Notes: generated from the sequence alone by a model not told the origin. Numbered from the stretch's first letter, positions 27,184 to 36,662 are shown. The stretch is DNA of 64,000 bases from Neobacillus jeddahensis (GCF_000612625.1 NZ_CCAS010000005.1:85226-149225), one strand, 5' to 3'. Made by a program: numbers and translations.

Positions 27184-28725
27184 ATGAATAATAGAGAGGG
27201 ATACATCTTTTGGAGGTTGGCAAATTCTTTTATCTCAGACCATGGGTACCGCATTATTCAATTGTTCGAAAATCAAAAGGAATTGTGGCTGGAAAAAATA
27301 GAAGACAAGAAAACACCGATTATTCGGATGTTGCTCCATGATTTAGATTGGAGTAATTCCATGCAACGAGATATTGAATTTACGGCGTCGAATGGAGAAA
27401 GAGTCCGTAAGCAAATTGGACGAAATGAATTAAATGTGTTGAACATTTATGTCAGTCAGTTTCCGCCAGTTGATGAATATGAATTTCGGCTTACAAAACC
27501 GTTTGTTCATCCTGAAGGAAATAAAACCGCGATCAGTTCTATTCTACTTGCCAAGGGTGCATTTGATCTCGGGCTTGCTCAAATTTCCGAGCGGCTGGGG
27601 CGTGAGATTCACTTCACAGTTAAAGAGGACTATCCTGAACATGAGGTTGACGATGTTAAGAAAGCTACTATGGAATATGCTATTAAAAAGGTTAAAACTG
27701 AAAAGGACATTCTATTTAATAGCAAGCCCTTCTTTACCTATGCATTGATCTTAATCCAAGCAATGATGTTTTTCTGGCTTGAAACCCACGGTGGCAGTAC
27801 GAATAATGCAACACTAACTGAATATGGTGCGAAGGTGAACTATTTGATTTATGATGGGGAATGGTGGAGATTTATTACACCTGTCTTTCTTCATATAGGT
27901 TTTATGCATTTGGCGATGAATTCATTGGCCTTGTATTTTCTTGGGGCAACGGTTGAACGTATATTTGGTAGAACTCGCTTTCTCATTATTTACCTATTTG
28001 CCGGAATAACAGGAGGGATTGCTAGTTTTCTATTTAGTTCGACCTTATCGGCAGGGGCAAGTGGAGCTATTTATGGCTGCTTCGGTGCATTATTATATTT
28101 TGGAGTTAGATTTCCCAAACTGTTTTCTCGGACTATGGGTATGAATTTACTTGTTGTCCTTGGAATAAATCTTGTCTTTAGCTTCTCGGCATCGGGAATT
28201 GACGCCGCCAGCCATATTGGCGGATTAATAGGGGGCTTCCTTGCTGCGGGTATCGTTCACTTTCCAAAACAGAAAAAGCGGCTATGGCAGATATGCTTCT
28301 TTATTACCTCAATAGGAATTGTATGGGGTTCATTGTATTATGGGTTCCAGACATCAGAAAAAACACTGTATGAAAAATCAGTTCTTAACGTGGTCCAAGA
28401 CTACGTTAGTCAAGGGAAATATAATCAGGCCTACGACATATTGGTGAAATCTAAGGAGAAATTATCTGAACCATCTGAGAAAATTTATTTTCTTTTATCC
28501 TTTGTAGAAATAAAAAAGAATATGCTTTCTGAAGCTAAAACGCACTTAGAAAAGGCAATTAAACTTGATTCGAAATTTGATGAAGCCTATTTTAATCTTG
28601 CTCTGATTAACATGGAACAACATAATTATGAAGAGGCCAAAGCAAATGCCGAGCAGGCGGTTAAACTTAAACCTGATAATCAACAATATTCTGATTTGGT
28701 TCTTGAAATTAATCAACATCTTTAA
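27184..28725 (+). CDS. gluP: Rhomboid intramembrane protease YqgP (GluP) with TPR tail
   Basis: 513 residues in three parts: a cytosolic N-terminal domain (1-175), a rhomboid core with about seven helices, and C-terminal TPR repeats (from about 390, e.g. YFNLALINMEQHNYEEAKANAEQAVKLKP). The catalytic Ser is in GASGAIYG and the His in ASHIGG; the HxxxN oxyanion motif is FMHLAMNSLALYF. B. subtilis YqgP cleaves membrane proteins such as the Mg transporter MgtE together with FtsH. ATG 27184 follows GGGGAG. Confidence 0.93.
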   Translation: MNNREGYIFWRLANSFISDHGYRIIQLFENQKELWLEKIEDKKTPIIRMLLHDLDWSNSMQRDIEFTASNGERVRKQIGRNELNVLNIYVSQFPPVDEYEFRLTKPFVHPEGNKTAISSILLAKGAFDLGLAQISERLGREIHFTVKEDYPEHEVDDVKKATMEYAIKKVKTEKDILFNSKPFFTYALILIQAMMFFWLETHGGSTNNATLTEYGAKVNYLIYDGEWWRFITPVFLHIGFMHLAMNSLALYFLGATVERIFGRTRFLIIYLFAGITGGIASFLFSSTLSAGASGAIYGCFGALLYFGVRFPKLFSRTMGMNLLVVLGINLVFSFSASGIDAASHIGGLIGGFLAAGIVHFPKQKKRLWQICFFITSIGIVWGSLYYGFQTSEKTLYEKSVLNVVQDYVSQGKYNQAYDILVKSKEKLSEPSEKIYFLLSFVEIKKNMLSEAKTHLEKAIKLDSKFDEAYFNLALINMEQHNYEEAKANAEQAVKLKPDNQQYSDLVLEINQHL

Positions 28726-28836
28726 TCAAGGAATGACAGATATTTGCCTTGAGGAGAGGGAGAGCATCGGTTATACTCATTTTAGTTAGATTAATATATT
28801 CCATTCCATTAAAAAATTAAGGGGGAGGTTCCCCAG

Positions 28837-29040
28837 ATGAAATCAATCTTTGAAATACAGCAATTCTTAAAGCAGTTTGGAACATTTATTTATGTTGGTG
28901 ATAGAGTGGGAGACCTTGAGCTGATGGAATCTGAATTGACAGAGCTATATCATGCACAAATAATAGAACCAAGGGAATTCCAAACAGCACTTTTAATTTT
29001 ACGACATGAAATTCAAATGCAAAAAGAAAAAAGTAAGTAA
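28837..29040 (+). CDS. yqgQ: YqgQ (DUF910) protein
   Basis: 67 residues, helical, MKSIFEIQQFLKQFGTFIYVGDR, then LMESELTELY and QTALLILRHEI. It is the DUF910 family, three-helix bundle, single-stranded nucleic-acid binding proposed from structure. It lies 16 bp upstream of glcK, as in B. subtilis, with GGGGGAGG before the ATG. Its link to glucose kinase is unexplained. Confidence 0.9.
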   Translation: MKSIFEIQQFLKQFGTFIYVGDRVGDLELMESELTELYHAQIIEPREFQTALLILRHEIQMQKEKSK

Positions 29041-29056
29041 AGATAGGTGAAAATAC

Positions 29057-30031
29057 ATGGCAAATCAATGGATAGCTGGGGTCGATCTTGGTGGTACAAC
29101 TACTAAAATAGCTTTTATTACAATGAATGGTGAAATTGTTTATAAATGGGAAATTACCACAGATAACTCTAATGAAGGTCAAAATATTACTGCAAATATT
29201 GCAAAAGCCATCGATGAAAAATTGCTTCAGCTCGGGCAAGCCAAGGAAAACGTCATTGGCATTGGTATGGGGGCACCAGGACCGGTGGATTATGAAACGG
29301 GAATTATTTTAAATGTGGTCAATTTGGGCTGGAAAGATAACTACCCATTAAAGGATAGCCTGGAATTAGCAACTTCCCTTCCTGCTGTTGTTGAGAATGA
29401 CGCAAATTGTGCGGCTTTAGGCGAGATGTGGAAGGGTGCTGGAAATGGAGCGAAGAACCTTGTTTGTGTTACGCTTGGGACAGGGGTAGGCGGCGGTGTT
29501 ATCGCTAATGGTCAAATAATCCAAGGTGTCAATGGTGCAGCTGGAGAAATAGGTCATCTTACTGTTATTCCAGAAGGTGGAGCTCCGTGTAATTGTGGGA
29601 AAACAGGCTGCCTCGAAACGGTTGCATCGGCAACAGGTATTGTGCGTTTAGCATTGAAGGAATTGAATAATGATGAGGTTGCTGGTGAATTGCACGATAT
29701 TTTTCTAAAAAATGGGAAAATCACTGCGAAAGATGTTTTTGATACGGCCAGAAATGGTGATCCACTAGCCAAAAAAGTATTAGCGGATGTTACATTTCAT
29801 TTAGGCTTTGTCCTTGCCAATATTGGGAATACGCTGAATCCAGAAGGAATTGTTTTAGGTGGGGGAGTTTCAAAAGCAGGTAATATTTTATTAGATTCAG
29901 TAAATGAATCGTTTGCTAAATTTGCTTTTTCTGCCGTTAAAAATTCTACAAAATTGGCGTTAGCTACATTAGGCAATGATGCAGGCGTACTTGGGGGAGC
30001 CTGGTTGATTAAAAATAAATTGAACCAATAG
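29057..30031 (+). CDS. glcK: ROK-family glucokinase GlcK
   Basis: 324 residues. ATP-binding motif GVDLGGTTTK at the N-terminus, sugar-binding ENDANCAALGE, GVGGGVI, catalytic/zinc motif HLTVIPEGGAPCNCGKTGCLE-type region near residues 165-185. Phosphorylates glucose to glucose-6-phosphate. It probably shares an operon with yqgQ and maybe yqgP. The terminator follows 100 bp downstream. Confidence 0.95.
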   Translation: MANQWIAGVDLGGTTTKIAFITMNGEIVYKWEITTDNSNEGQNITANIAKAIDEKLLQLGQAKENVIGIGMGAPGPVDYETGIILNVVNLGWKDNYPLKDSLELATSLPAVVENDANCAALGEMWKGAGNGAKNLVCVTLGTGVGGGVIANGQIIQGVNGAAGEIGHLTVIPEGGAPCNCGKTGCLETVASATGIVRLALKELNNDEVAGELHDIFLKNGKITAKDVFDTARNGDPLAKKVLADVTFHLGFVLANIGNTLNPEGIVLGGGVSKAGNILLDSVNESFAKFAFSAVKNSTKLALATLGNDAGVLGGAWLIKNKLNQ

Positions 30032-30129
30032 GTAACCTTCTCGACGGATTGGCTTGTGACCTCGAGCTGATGGCGCCTAGAGCTGGACAATTATTAGAGT
30101 CGAAACTAATAAAATCTCATATAATAAGA

Positions 30130-30159
30130 AAAACCCGTGAATAAGCGGGTTTTTCTTTT
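30130..30159 (+). terminator. Terminator of the glcK operon
   Basis: AAAACCCG / CGGGTTTT with an 8-base loop and a TTTTTCTTTT tail. Confidence 0.85.
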
Positions 30160-30215
30160 GCTATCATACTTTTTGTCATTCATCATAGAATTTTTATGAT
30201 GGGAGGTCGGGGAAG

Positions 30216-31403
30216 ATGATGATTAGCGTACGGCCTGGTGATACATTGTCCTATTACAGCAAGTTGTTTCGAATACCAGTTAACCTTATTGAAGAAGCCA
30301 ACCCAAAGGTAGATTCAAGTAACTTGAAAGTTGCAGAGAAAATTGTTATTCCGGGATATGTGACGGTTCCATATACGATTCAAGCCGGAAATACCATCTG
30401 GGAATTAGCGATAACAAACAAAATCGCAGAAGACACATTGTTTCTGTTAAATCCAACCAAGGATGTAGATCAATTAAAAGTGGGGGAAACTCTCTTTGTC
30501 CCAGAAAAAATAGTTACTCCATTCGTAAAGTTCCATTCACCATTAAATTATAAAAGATTAGAAAAGCTAATCCAATCCTTCAAAAAGGTGTATCCCTTTA
30601 TTAGAGTCACAACTATCGGTACAAGTGTTGAGGGGAAACCAATTCAGGAAATCAGAATTGGAAAAGGAGCAAAAAAAATTCATATAAACGCTTCTTTTCA
30701 TGCGAATGAATGGATTACGACGATGGTACTAATGAGTATCGTAAATAATTATTTACTTTCCTTAACAAATGGAACAGTAATGAATGGACAAAAGGTCAAT
30801 CAGTGGTATGAAGATATAGAATTGTCGATCGTCCCGATGGTTAATCCTGATGGGGTTGATCTTGTTGTCGATGGTCCCCCTGCTAAATTACAACGGAAAC
30901 TGATTGAAATCAATGATGGTTGTGACGATTTTATTCATTGGAAAGCTAATATTTCCGGAGTTGATTTGAATAATCAATTTCCTGCAAATTGGGATATTTG
31001 TCGAAAAAACAAGCTGCCAAAGGCACCTGCCCCCAGGGACTTTCCTGGGGAGGCTCCCTTAACAGAACCTGAGGCAATTGCTATGGCAAAGTTAGCAGAA
31101 AACAATCGGTTTGATTTGATCATAGCTCTTCACACCCAGGGGGAGGAATTTTATTGGGGGTATGAAGGTTACGAGCCTGAAGAAGCAGAAGCACTTGCCA
31201 AGGAGATTGAATATTTCAGTGGGTATCAAGCGATTCGTTATGTAAAAAGTCATGCCGGATATAAAGATTGGTTTATACAAGAGTTTAAACGTCCCGGTTT
31301 TACTATTGAGCTTGGTAAAGGCATTAATCCGTTGCCACTTTCACAATTTCCAGAAATACTAAAACGAGGAGAAGCTATTTTTTCAGCCGTCCTTAGTCAT
31401 TAA
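30216..31403 (+). CDS. yqgT: LysM-M14 peptidase, gamma-D-glutamyl-L-diamino acid endopeptidase (YqgT-like)
   Basis: 395 residues: two LysM units (about 3-46 and 51-96), then an M14 zinc carboxypeptidase domain. Zinc ligands are in ASFHANEW (HxxE) and IALHTQGE, and the catalytic Glu in FTIELGKG. Proteins of this family cut the gamma-D-Glu to diaminopimelate bond in cortex or wall peptides, acting in the mother cell or at the wall. No signal peptide is present, as in the B. subtilis protein. ATG 30216 follows GGGAGG at 8 bp. Confidence 0.88.
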   Translation: MMISVRPGDTLSYYSKLFRIPVNLIEEANPKVDSSNLKVAEKIVIPGYVTVPYTIQAGNTIWELAITNKIAEDTLFLLNPTKDVDQLKVGETLFVPEKIVTPFVKFHSPLNYKRLEKLIQSFKKVYPFIRVTTIGTSVEGKPIQEIRIGKGAKKIHINASFHANEWITTMVLMSIVNNYLLSLTNGTVMNGQKVNQWYEDIELSIVPMVNPDGVDLVVDGPPAKLQRKLIEINDGCDDFIHWKANISGVDLNNQFPANWDICRKNKLPKAPAPRDFPGEAPLTEPEAIAMAKLAENNRFDLIIALHTQGEEFYWGYEGYEPEEAEALAKEIEYFSGYQAIRYVKSHAGYKDWFIQEFKRPGFTIELGKGINPLPLSQFPEILKRGEAIFSAVLSH

Positions 31404-31563
31404 TTTTTCATATCTCTTACCATTTATTACAATGAATAACATCAAAAAAAGCCGGTAATCTACGGCTTTTTTCCTATTTATGTTCAGATGATGGAATTGT
31501 GTGAAACATTTTTCTGAAAATAACGTACTAACATTTAAGAGAGTAAAATGTTTGGGAGGGAAT

Positions 31564-32712
31564 TTGACAAAATTGAACCAGCTTAATCGAGCGAATCGCC
31601 TTATATATATATTTATCTTAATTTTATTTAGCCTCCTCTTAGCTGGGTGTTCACAAAAAGAGCAAACTATCCATAAAATTCCCGCAAAAAATGATAAGCC
31701 AACAATTCCGGTTGCGAATCCAGGTGAAGAGTGGAAATTACCCATTTCTGTTCCTAATGGCGCAGGAGAATTTTATAAGCTGGCAGGCTGGCTATCGGAG
31801 TCTACTGTTGTCTATATAACGAATCTAGAACAAAGCTCAAGTGTCTTTCGCTACAATCTATTGTCAGGTACGAGTGAGCTAGTGTATAAAACAGAGAACC
31901 CCATTGTGAATGTGCAAATGAGTCCATCCAAAAAATATTTACTAATTCATTCGTCTCCCTCATCATATGAGGGTTTGGTCACCATCATTGACGTAAAAGG
32001 AAACGAGAAATTTAAGAAATCATTTCCATCCTATGAGTTAGTATATGAATGGAATCCATATAATGAAACGGAGGTTCTAGTTTCTAAATTTGATGAAGAC
32101 TGGAGCTTTGAACTATACTTATTAAATTTAAAAAATGATCAAACAATCAAGGTGTCCATGCCGCAGCCTTTTGTCAAATGGAAGAATGATGACGAGATTA
32201 CTTTTTTAAATTGGGATGAAAACAATCCCTCCTTAGTTGCTCCACTTGTCGTTAGACAACTTGGGACTGGTATGGAAAAAACGTTAGTTCCAGCGGCCAT
32301 TCAATTTGCAACCTTTCGTCAGTTGCTTATGACGGTCACGGTCAATGAGCAAGATCAGTCCAAAGCGATCTATTCATTTTACAATGGTGAGATGAAAAGG
32401 CTTTTTACATTTGCAATTCCGCAGCTAACAAGGTTTTCAGATTGGTTAGTTCCTTATTATGATTATAATGAGGAGCAAGAACAATTTATCACCTTCCGTC
32501 CTGTGAGTAGTGGTGAAGCTGATTCCTATACAGATGGCTTTCAGCTCATTTCCTATAATCTTCAGAATGGGGAAAGTGAACTGATTTTAAAGGGAATGGA
32601 AAATGCACCGATTACATTCTCACCATCTGGTAAGGCAGTCTTATTTGGCAATCGTTATGAAAAAATTATTGATGTAAAGACAAAGAAAATTTATGATTTG
32701 GTTGAAGAATGA
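31564..32712 (+). CDS. yqgU: YqgU-like lipoprotein with beta-propeller-type repeats
   Basis: About 382 residues. Signal IYIFILILFSLLLAGC has a clear lipobox (LAGC). The mature part reads like a beta-propeller: FRYNLLSGTSELVYKTENP, IHSSPSSYEGLVTIIDVKGNEKF, LLNLKNDQTIKVSMP, SPSGKAVLFG. It matches B. subtilis yqgU by order after yqgT. Role unknown; membrane-attached outside. The TTG at 31564 lies 4 bp after GGAGG; a TTG three codons later or a GTG at 31501 are other options. Confidence 0.8.
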   Translation: MTKLNQLNRANRLIYIFILILFSLLLAGCSQKEQTIHKIPAKNDKPTIPVANPGEEWKLPISVPNGAGEFYKLAGWLSESTVVYITNLEQSSSVFRYNLLSGTSELVYKTENPIVNVQMSPSKKYLLIHSSPSSYEGLVTIIDVKGNEKFKKSFPSYELVYEWNPYNETEVLVSKFDEDWSFELYLLNLKNDQTIKVSMPQPFVKWKNDDEITFLNWDENNPSLVAPLVVRQLGTGMEKTLVPAAIQFATFRQLLMTVTVNEQDQSKAIYSFYNGEMKRLFTFAIPQLTRFSDWLVPYYDYNEEQEQFITFRPVSSGEADSYTDGFQLISYNLQNGESELILKGMENAPITFSPSGKAVLFGNRYEKIIDVKTKKIYDLVEE

Positions 32713-32788
32713 CAAAGCACAAAGTTATTCTTTTATTAAGGACATGGTAAAATCTCTGCGGGCATCTATGTTCAATCCCTTCTATGGA

Positions 32789-32818
32789 AAAAAGGACTGT
32801 CAGCTGACAGTCCTTTTT
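32789..32818. terminator. Perfect 30-bp palindrome, bidirectional terminator of yqgU and yqgW
   Basis: AAAAAGGACTGTCAG joined directly to CTGACAGTCCTTTTT. The ends give T tracts on both strands, and it lies between two converging genes. Confidence 0.88.
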
Positions 32819-32840
32819 AGATAGATATGGGTATTTCGAA

Positions 32841-33017
32841 TTAATGTGTTCCTGTAGGAAATCCAGATTCAACAATTGTCATGACTGTAAACCAGCCAAA
32901 AACCACGAATGATGCTACACCCCAAAATGCGCCTAAGAAATTTTTATTCTTAAGTGAGGTAAAACCGCCGTAGGCTGCAAGTAGAGTTACGATGGCAAAA
33001 ATAATAACTAAACCCAT
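32841..33017 (-). CDS. yqgW: Small DUF2759 membrane protein (YqgW-like)
   Basis: A 58-residue gene on the minus strand. It reads MGLVIIFAIVTLLAAYGG, then TSLKNKNFLGAFW, then FVVFGWFTVMTIVESGF. There are two membrane helices joined by a basic turn, the DUF2759 pattern. AAAGGGGG lies 7 bp before the ATG at 33017. B. subtilis yqgW lies at this point between yqgU and yqgX. Function unknown. Confidence 0.85.
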   Translation of the reverse strand: MGLVIIFAIVTLLAAYGGFTSLKNKNFLGAFWGVASFVVFGWFTVMTIVESGFPTGTH

Positions 33018-33223
33018 AAAGAATCCCCCTTTTTAGTCGCTGCATGCAAAATGCCAAGATTGAAAACGATTATGTACCTATATTATATACATTCGTTTCC
33101 TATTTTATATTTTTTTCTACCATTTGTCGAGGGCAAAAATAGACCATTTTAGATAGGTTCGCTTTATCTGATCTTATGATATAGTGTAAAATAAACTTAT
33201 ATTAGTATTGGAGGAGCATTTGT

Positions 33224-33859
33224 ATGAAATGGCAACAACTTCCCTTAGGACCCTTGCAAACCAATTGTTATATCGTTGAAAATACCGATCGGACATGCTT
33301 AATTTTTGATCCGGGTGAAGAAGGAAAAAAACTGATTCAGTTGTTGAACAAACGAAAATTAAAACCAATGGCCATTATGTTAACCCATGCACATTTTGAC
33401 CATATTGGGGCTGTTAATATGGTCAGAGATGAATATAATATTCCAGTATACCTGCACAAGCAGGAAGAGAACTGGCTAGGTGATCCTGCCCTAAATGGTT
33501 CACAGTTATTTATGCATGTTAATGCAATTATGGTTAATCCTGCAGATAACATCATAAATAAGGAAGGGACCATGACAATAGGTGGATTTGAGTTTCATGT
33601 TTTTCATACTCCTGGTCATTCTCCAGGTAGTGTTTCTTTTTATTTCGAGGAGGATGAGTTTGTTATTTCAGGTGATGCTCTGTTTCAGGGTAGTATTGGT
33701 CGGACGGATTTACCTGGAGGTAATCAGTCACAGCTATTAAAAAGCATTCATGACAAACTTCTATCATTACCCGAAGAAACATACGTTCTATCAGGACACG
33801 GACCTGTGACAAGTATTGGAGAAGAAATGGATAGCAATCCATTTTTGAATGGATTCTAA
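33224..33859 (+). CDS. yqgX: Metallo-beta-lactamase fold hydrolase YqgX
   Basis: 211 residues of the glyoxalase II-like family: LPLGPLQTNCYIVE, metal motif THAHFDHIG (HxHxDH), FHTPGHSPGS, GDALFQGSIGRTDLPGG and VLSGHGPVTS. These supply all ligands of the dinuclear metal site. It hydrolyses a thioester such as S-lactoyl-thiol; B. subtilis YqgX is reported as a bacillithiol-dependent or general glyoxalase II-type enzyme, and I did not verify this. ATG behind GGAGGAG. Confidence 0.92.
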   Translation: MKWQQLPLGPLQTNCYIVENTDRTCLIFDPGEEGKKLIQLLNKRKLKPMAIMLTHAHFDHIGAVNMVRDEYNIPVYLHKQEENWLGDPALNGSQLFMHVNAIMVNPADNIINKEGTMTIGGFEFHVFHTPGHSPGSVSFYFEEDEFVISGDALFQGSIGRTDLPGGNQSQLLKSIHDKLLSLPEETYVLSGHGPVTSIGEEMDSNPFLNGF

Positions 33860-33872
33860 TTTAAAGAAAATT

Positions 33873-33980
33873 CGCCAATTGGCGAGACCTAAGGGCGAAG
33901 ACAGAGGCGTAGTTGGCTTATGGTCGATAGGAAAGTTCGGTCATAGAAAGACCCTTCTCATCAAAGAGAAGGGTCTTTCT
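33873..33980 (+). ncRNA. Possible structured leader RNA with strong final hairpin
   Basis: Three helices are visible. A palindrome, CGCCAATTGGCG, lies at 33873-33884. GACCTAAG near 33886 pairs with CTTATGGTC near 33918 (one bulge). AGAAAGACCCTTCTC pairs with GAGAAGGGTCTTTCT (33945-33959, 33966-33980, 15 bp). The last is followed by GGGGG rather than T. The segment lies between yqgX and a methyltransferase gene. It could be a terminator plus leader or a regulatory RNA, and no known class fits. Confidence 0.45.
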
Positions 33981-34090
33981 GGGGGATATTCTTTATTCAA
34001 AATAATGGGAGGGGATATTGTAAAGCTACTAAGTTAACAATATTACAAAGTTAACACTATGTCAATGGTGTTAATTAAAAAGGAGTTATC

Positions 34091-35182
34091 ATGATACCCT
34101 ATATAAAGTCTTTAATTGCAAATTCTCCAACGGGATCCATTTCCTATGAAGCATATATGGAGGCTGTCTTGTACCATCCCGAATTTGGCTACTATATGAA
34201 GGATAAGCAGAAAATTGGCCGACAAGGGGATTTCATTACCACTAGTAATATTTCTGATGTATATGGGAGGCTTATGGCAAAATGGTTTTCCTATATTTGT
34301 GAAACAACCAATCTTCCACCCGTCTTTTGTGAAGTAGGAGGAGGGAATGGTCGTTTTGCAAGGGCTTTTTTACAGGAATGGTCGGAGTCGGTAAACTCTC
34401 CATTACACTATATGATTGTTGAAAGTAGCCCATTCCATCGAACCGTGCAAAGTCAATTATTCATGACTGACTCTTCTGTTACTCAAGTCGAGAGTCTTAA
34501 ACAACTCGAACCCTTTGAAGGGATGGTATTCTCAAACGAACTATTTGATGCACTGCCAGTCCATGTCATTGAAAAAATAGATGGACAACTAGTCGAGGTG
34601 ATGGTTGGACTTAAAAATGATGAATTATATGAAGAAAGAATGACATTATCCAACCCGCAAATTTTTTCGTTTTTAAAGGAAAGTCAAATCGAGTTAGAAG
34701 AAAGGCAGAGAATTGAAATTCCGTTAGAAATGGTGCAGATGGTGCAAGAGATTTCAGCCCACCTAACAAAGGGTCTTGTTGTGACAGTTGATTATGGCTA
34801 TTCCAATCAAGAATGGATGGACCCAAGCAGGTCAATGGGAAGCTTACGAGGATTTTACCAACATAAGATGATTCCAGATGTCTTACAGTATCCTGGGGAA
34901 ATGGATATTACTACCCATATCCATTTTGACTATCTGATTCAAAAAGGTCTTGAGTTTGATTTAGACTTGTTAACAAAACTTAGACAAGATGAATTTCTTT
35001 TAAAAGCTGGGGTTCTAAAGGAATTAGAGGATCATTTTGACCCTAATCCTTTTTCCGAGGTAAGCAAGCGGAATCGGGCCTTACGTAGCTTAATTATGCC
35101 CTCTGGAATGAGCTCATATTTCCATGTTATCATACAACAAAAAGCCCTCCAGTTGAGTGAGAATAATCTGTTTACAGAATAA
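34091..35182 (+). CDS. SAM-dependent methyltransferase, MidA/NDUFAF7 family (DUF185)
   Basis: 363 residues. The family start is seen in SISYEAYMEAVLYHPEFGYY; the SAM motif is VFCEVGGGNGRFARAFL and the acceptor region SNELFDALPVHV. In mitochondria the homologue methylates an arginine of complex I subunit NDUFS2; the bacterial target is not known. AAGGAG precedes the ATG. Single gene with a terminator, next to yqgY. Confidence 0.88.
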   Translation: MIPYIKSLIANSPTGSISYEAYMEAVLYHPEFGYYMKDKQKIGRQGDFITTSNISDVYGRLMAKWFSYICETTNLPPVFCEVGGGNGRFARAFLQEWSESVNSPLHYMIVESSPFHRTVQSQLFMTDSSVTQVESLKQLEPFEGMVFSNELFDALPVHVIEKIDGQLVEVMVGLKNDELYEERMTLSNPQIFSFLKESQIELEERQRIEIPLEMVQMVQEISAHLTKGLVVTVDYGYSNQEWMDPSRSMGSLRGFYQHKMIPDVLQYPGEMDITTHIHFDYLIQKGLEFDLDLLTKLRQDEFLLKAGVLKELEDHFDPNPFSEVSKRNRALRSLIMPSGMSSYFHVIIQQKALQLSENNLFTE

Positions 35183-35185
35183 AGA

Positions 35186-35213
35186 AAAACGCCGGAACTT
35201 ACTCCGGCGTTTT
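35186..35213. terminator. Terminator between the methyltransferase and yqgY
   Basis: Perfect 11-bp arms AAAACGCCGGA / TCCGGCGTTTT with a 6-base loop and A and T tracts on both sides. Confidence 0.88.
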
Positions 35214-35223
35214 AGCTTTTCGA

Positions 35224-35466
35224 TCAGTGTCCTCCACCAAGTGGCATCATAAACGTTGTCCAATAAGTGAAGCCCACAAAGAAAATTGTTAAATATGCTG
35301 CAAAAATATGCAAATACATACGCTCAGACAGCTTAAGATAGCTTAGCAGAACAAAGAATCCTGTTTGAGCCAAGAATAACATTGCTGTTTTATCCATATC
35401 ACCTAGATAAAGCATAACGGTAAAAATACCCGTCCAGAAACCACATACTCTGAACATTCGATCCAT
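35224..35466 (-). CDS. yqgY: DUF2626 membrane protein YqgY
   Basis: 80 residues, three hydrophobic segments, beginning MDRMFRVCGFWTGIFTVMLYLGDM and ending TTFMMPLGGGH, the DUF2626 pattern. AAAAGGAGGGATACAT precedes the ATG. B. subtilis yqgY lies near this place. Function unknown. Confidence 0.85.
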   Translation of the reverse strand: MDRMFRVCGFWTGIFTVMLYLGDMDKTAMLFLAQTGFFVLLSYLKLSERMYLHIFAAYLTIFFVGFTYWTTFMMPLGGGH

Positions 35467-35549
35467 ATGTATCCCTCCTTTTACCCTTCGATCCCATCAT
35501 TACAATATTATAAAGTAAAAGGAGGCATAATGTAAATAATGGTTTCGAA

Positions 35550-36248
35550 TTAGTTTGAAACTAGTGCTTGATAAGAGCAGGCCTCACAGCCAGTAATCAT
35601 GTTTTCGTCTTCAACTAATTCAACAGAATTAAACAATGCTCCAAACATACCCTTTAAAAATTCGTGGTGCATTGTGCAAACCGTTTCAGAGTGTTCTTGG
35701 GCCACTTCTTTAAATGGGCAGTTAAAAATCTTGAAATAGATTTTGGTTTTATCCCCATTAGTTTCAAATTCAGGATAAAAACCGGCAAGTGTGGCAGCAC
35801 TTTTTAATATTGTTAGCTTTTGGTCAAATTCTAATACTTCACCAATTGATCTCTTGGCCATTTCTTGTTCAATCACTTCTGTTCCAAATCGCTTACCGGT
35901 TAAGAATAGTGCTTCTTTGCCAACTTCACCAAGTGAAATCATTGTTTGAATCGCTACTTTAGACAATAACATGTAGTCACGATATGGGAAATGAAGTTGA
36001 ATGACATCATCGGATAATCGATATAGTCGACTTGGTCGGCCGCCTTTCCCCGTTTTCTTTGTTTCAGAAAGGAGCATGTTTACATCCTCTAACTTGGATA
36101 AATGTAATCTAGCAACATTAGGATGAATATTAAAATTTTCCGCCACTTCTTGAACGGTTACTTCTTGATGACGTTTGGTAATGTATTGATAAATGTAATA
36201 ACGTGTTGGATCTGACAAAACGTTAGTTATCTTTAATGTTTGTTCCAT
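35550..36248 (-). CDS. Winged-helix regulator with C-terminal cysteines (COG2345/SufR-like)
   Basis: 232 residues. An N-terminal ArsR-type winged helix is seen in VLSDPTRYYIYQYITKRHQEVTVQEVAENFNIHPN and HLSKLEDVNMLLSE, with the GRPSRLYRLS wing. The C-terminal half holds Cys in NCPFKEV, VCTMHH and GCEACSY. SufR and similar repressors bind a [Fe-S] cluster or metal with such cysteines. A redox- or metal-sensing role is inferred. It stands alone between yqgY and the comG genes with AGGTGAATAG before the ATG. Confidence 0.75.
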   Translation of the reverse strand: MEQTLKITNVLSDPTRYYIYQYITKRHQEVTVQEVAENFNIHPNVARLHLSKLEDVNMLLSETKKTGKGGRPSRLYRLSDDVIQLHFPYRDYMLLSKVAIQTMISLGEVGKEALFLTGKRFGTEVIEQEMAKRSIGEVLEFDQKLTILKSAATLAGFYPEFETNGDKTKIYFKIFNCPFKEVAQEHSETVCTMHHEFLKGMFGALFNSVELVEDENMITGCEACSYQALVSN

Positions 36249-36476
36249 CTCTATTCACCTCGGACCCCCATAATTTATTCCATTATAATACAGCCGTAAA
36301 TACAAAGGAATGAGGTTAACAAGGTTAACACTATATGTTTAGAAAATGTTCACAATTACTGACTTTATATTGTAACAATATGCGATAATTCTTCTGTTTT
36401 TGTAAGATTTTCGATTTGTCAATGTTTTATTTTTGGTATGTTTGTTAAAAATAAAAATCCAGAAAATGGCCGCTAG

Positions 36477-36662
36477 CTAATATTTTCGTCTTTTCTTTAT
36501 TTCAGAATAGAGAATATAGGGGAGAATTCCAAACCATCGATACCAAAAATCAGCCTTAGTTTGCTTCCTTTCAACCCGAATCCGTTTTCGTTCATCCTTT
36601 GGCTGGTCAGCATACTTAACAATCGTTTGCGTCATGTATTTTACATAGTCATTTGTTTTCAT
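36477..36662 (-). CDS. yqzE: YqzE family protein
   Basis: 61 residues: MKTNDYVKYMTQTIVKYADQPKDERKRI, then a Lys/Arg-rich part, then FWYRWFGILPYILYSEIKKRRKY. This is the YqzE family found after comGG in bacilli. ATG 36662 lies behind AGGTAGGTG. In B. subtilis yqzE is part of the ComK-controlled region, so it may be a minor competence gene. Confidence 0.85.
   Translation of the reverse strand: MKTNDYVKYMTQTIVKYADQPKDERKRIRVERKQTKADFWYRWFGILPYILYSEIKKRRKY

Noticed and set aside
33849..34037. 62-codon open frame after yqgX
   Set aside because: It overlaps the yqgX end and runs through strong hairpins; the sequence is better explained as structured RNA or terminator.
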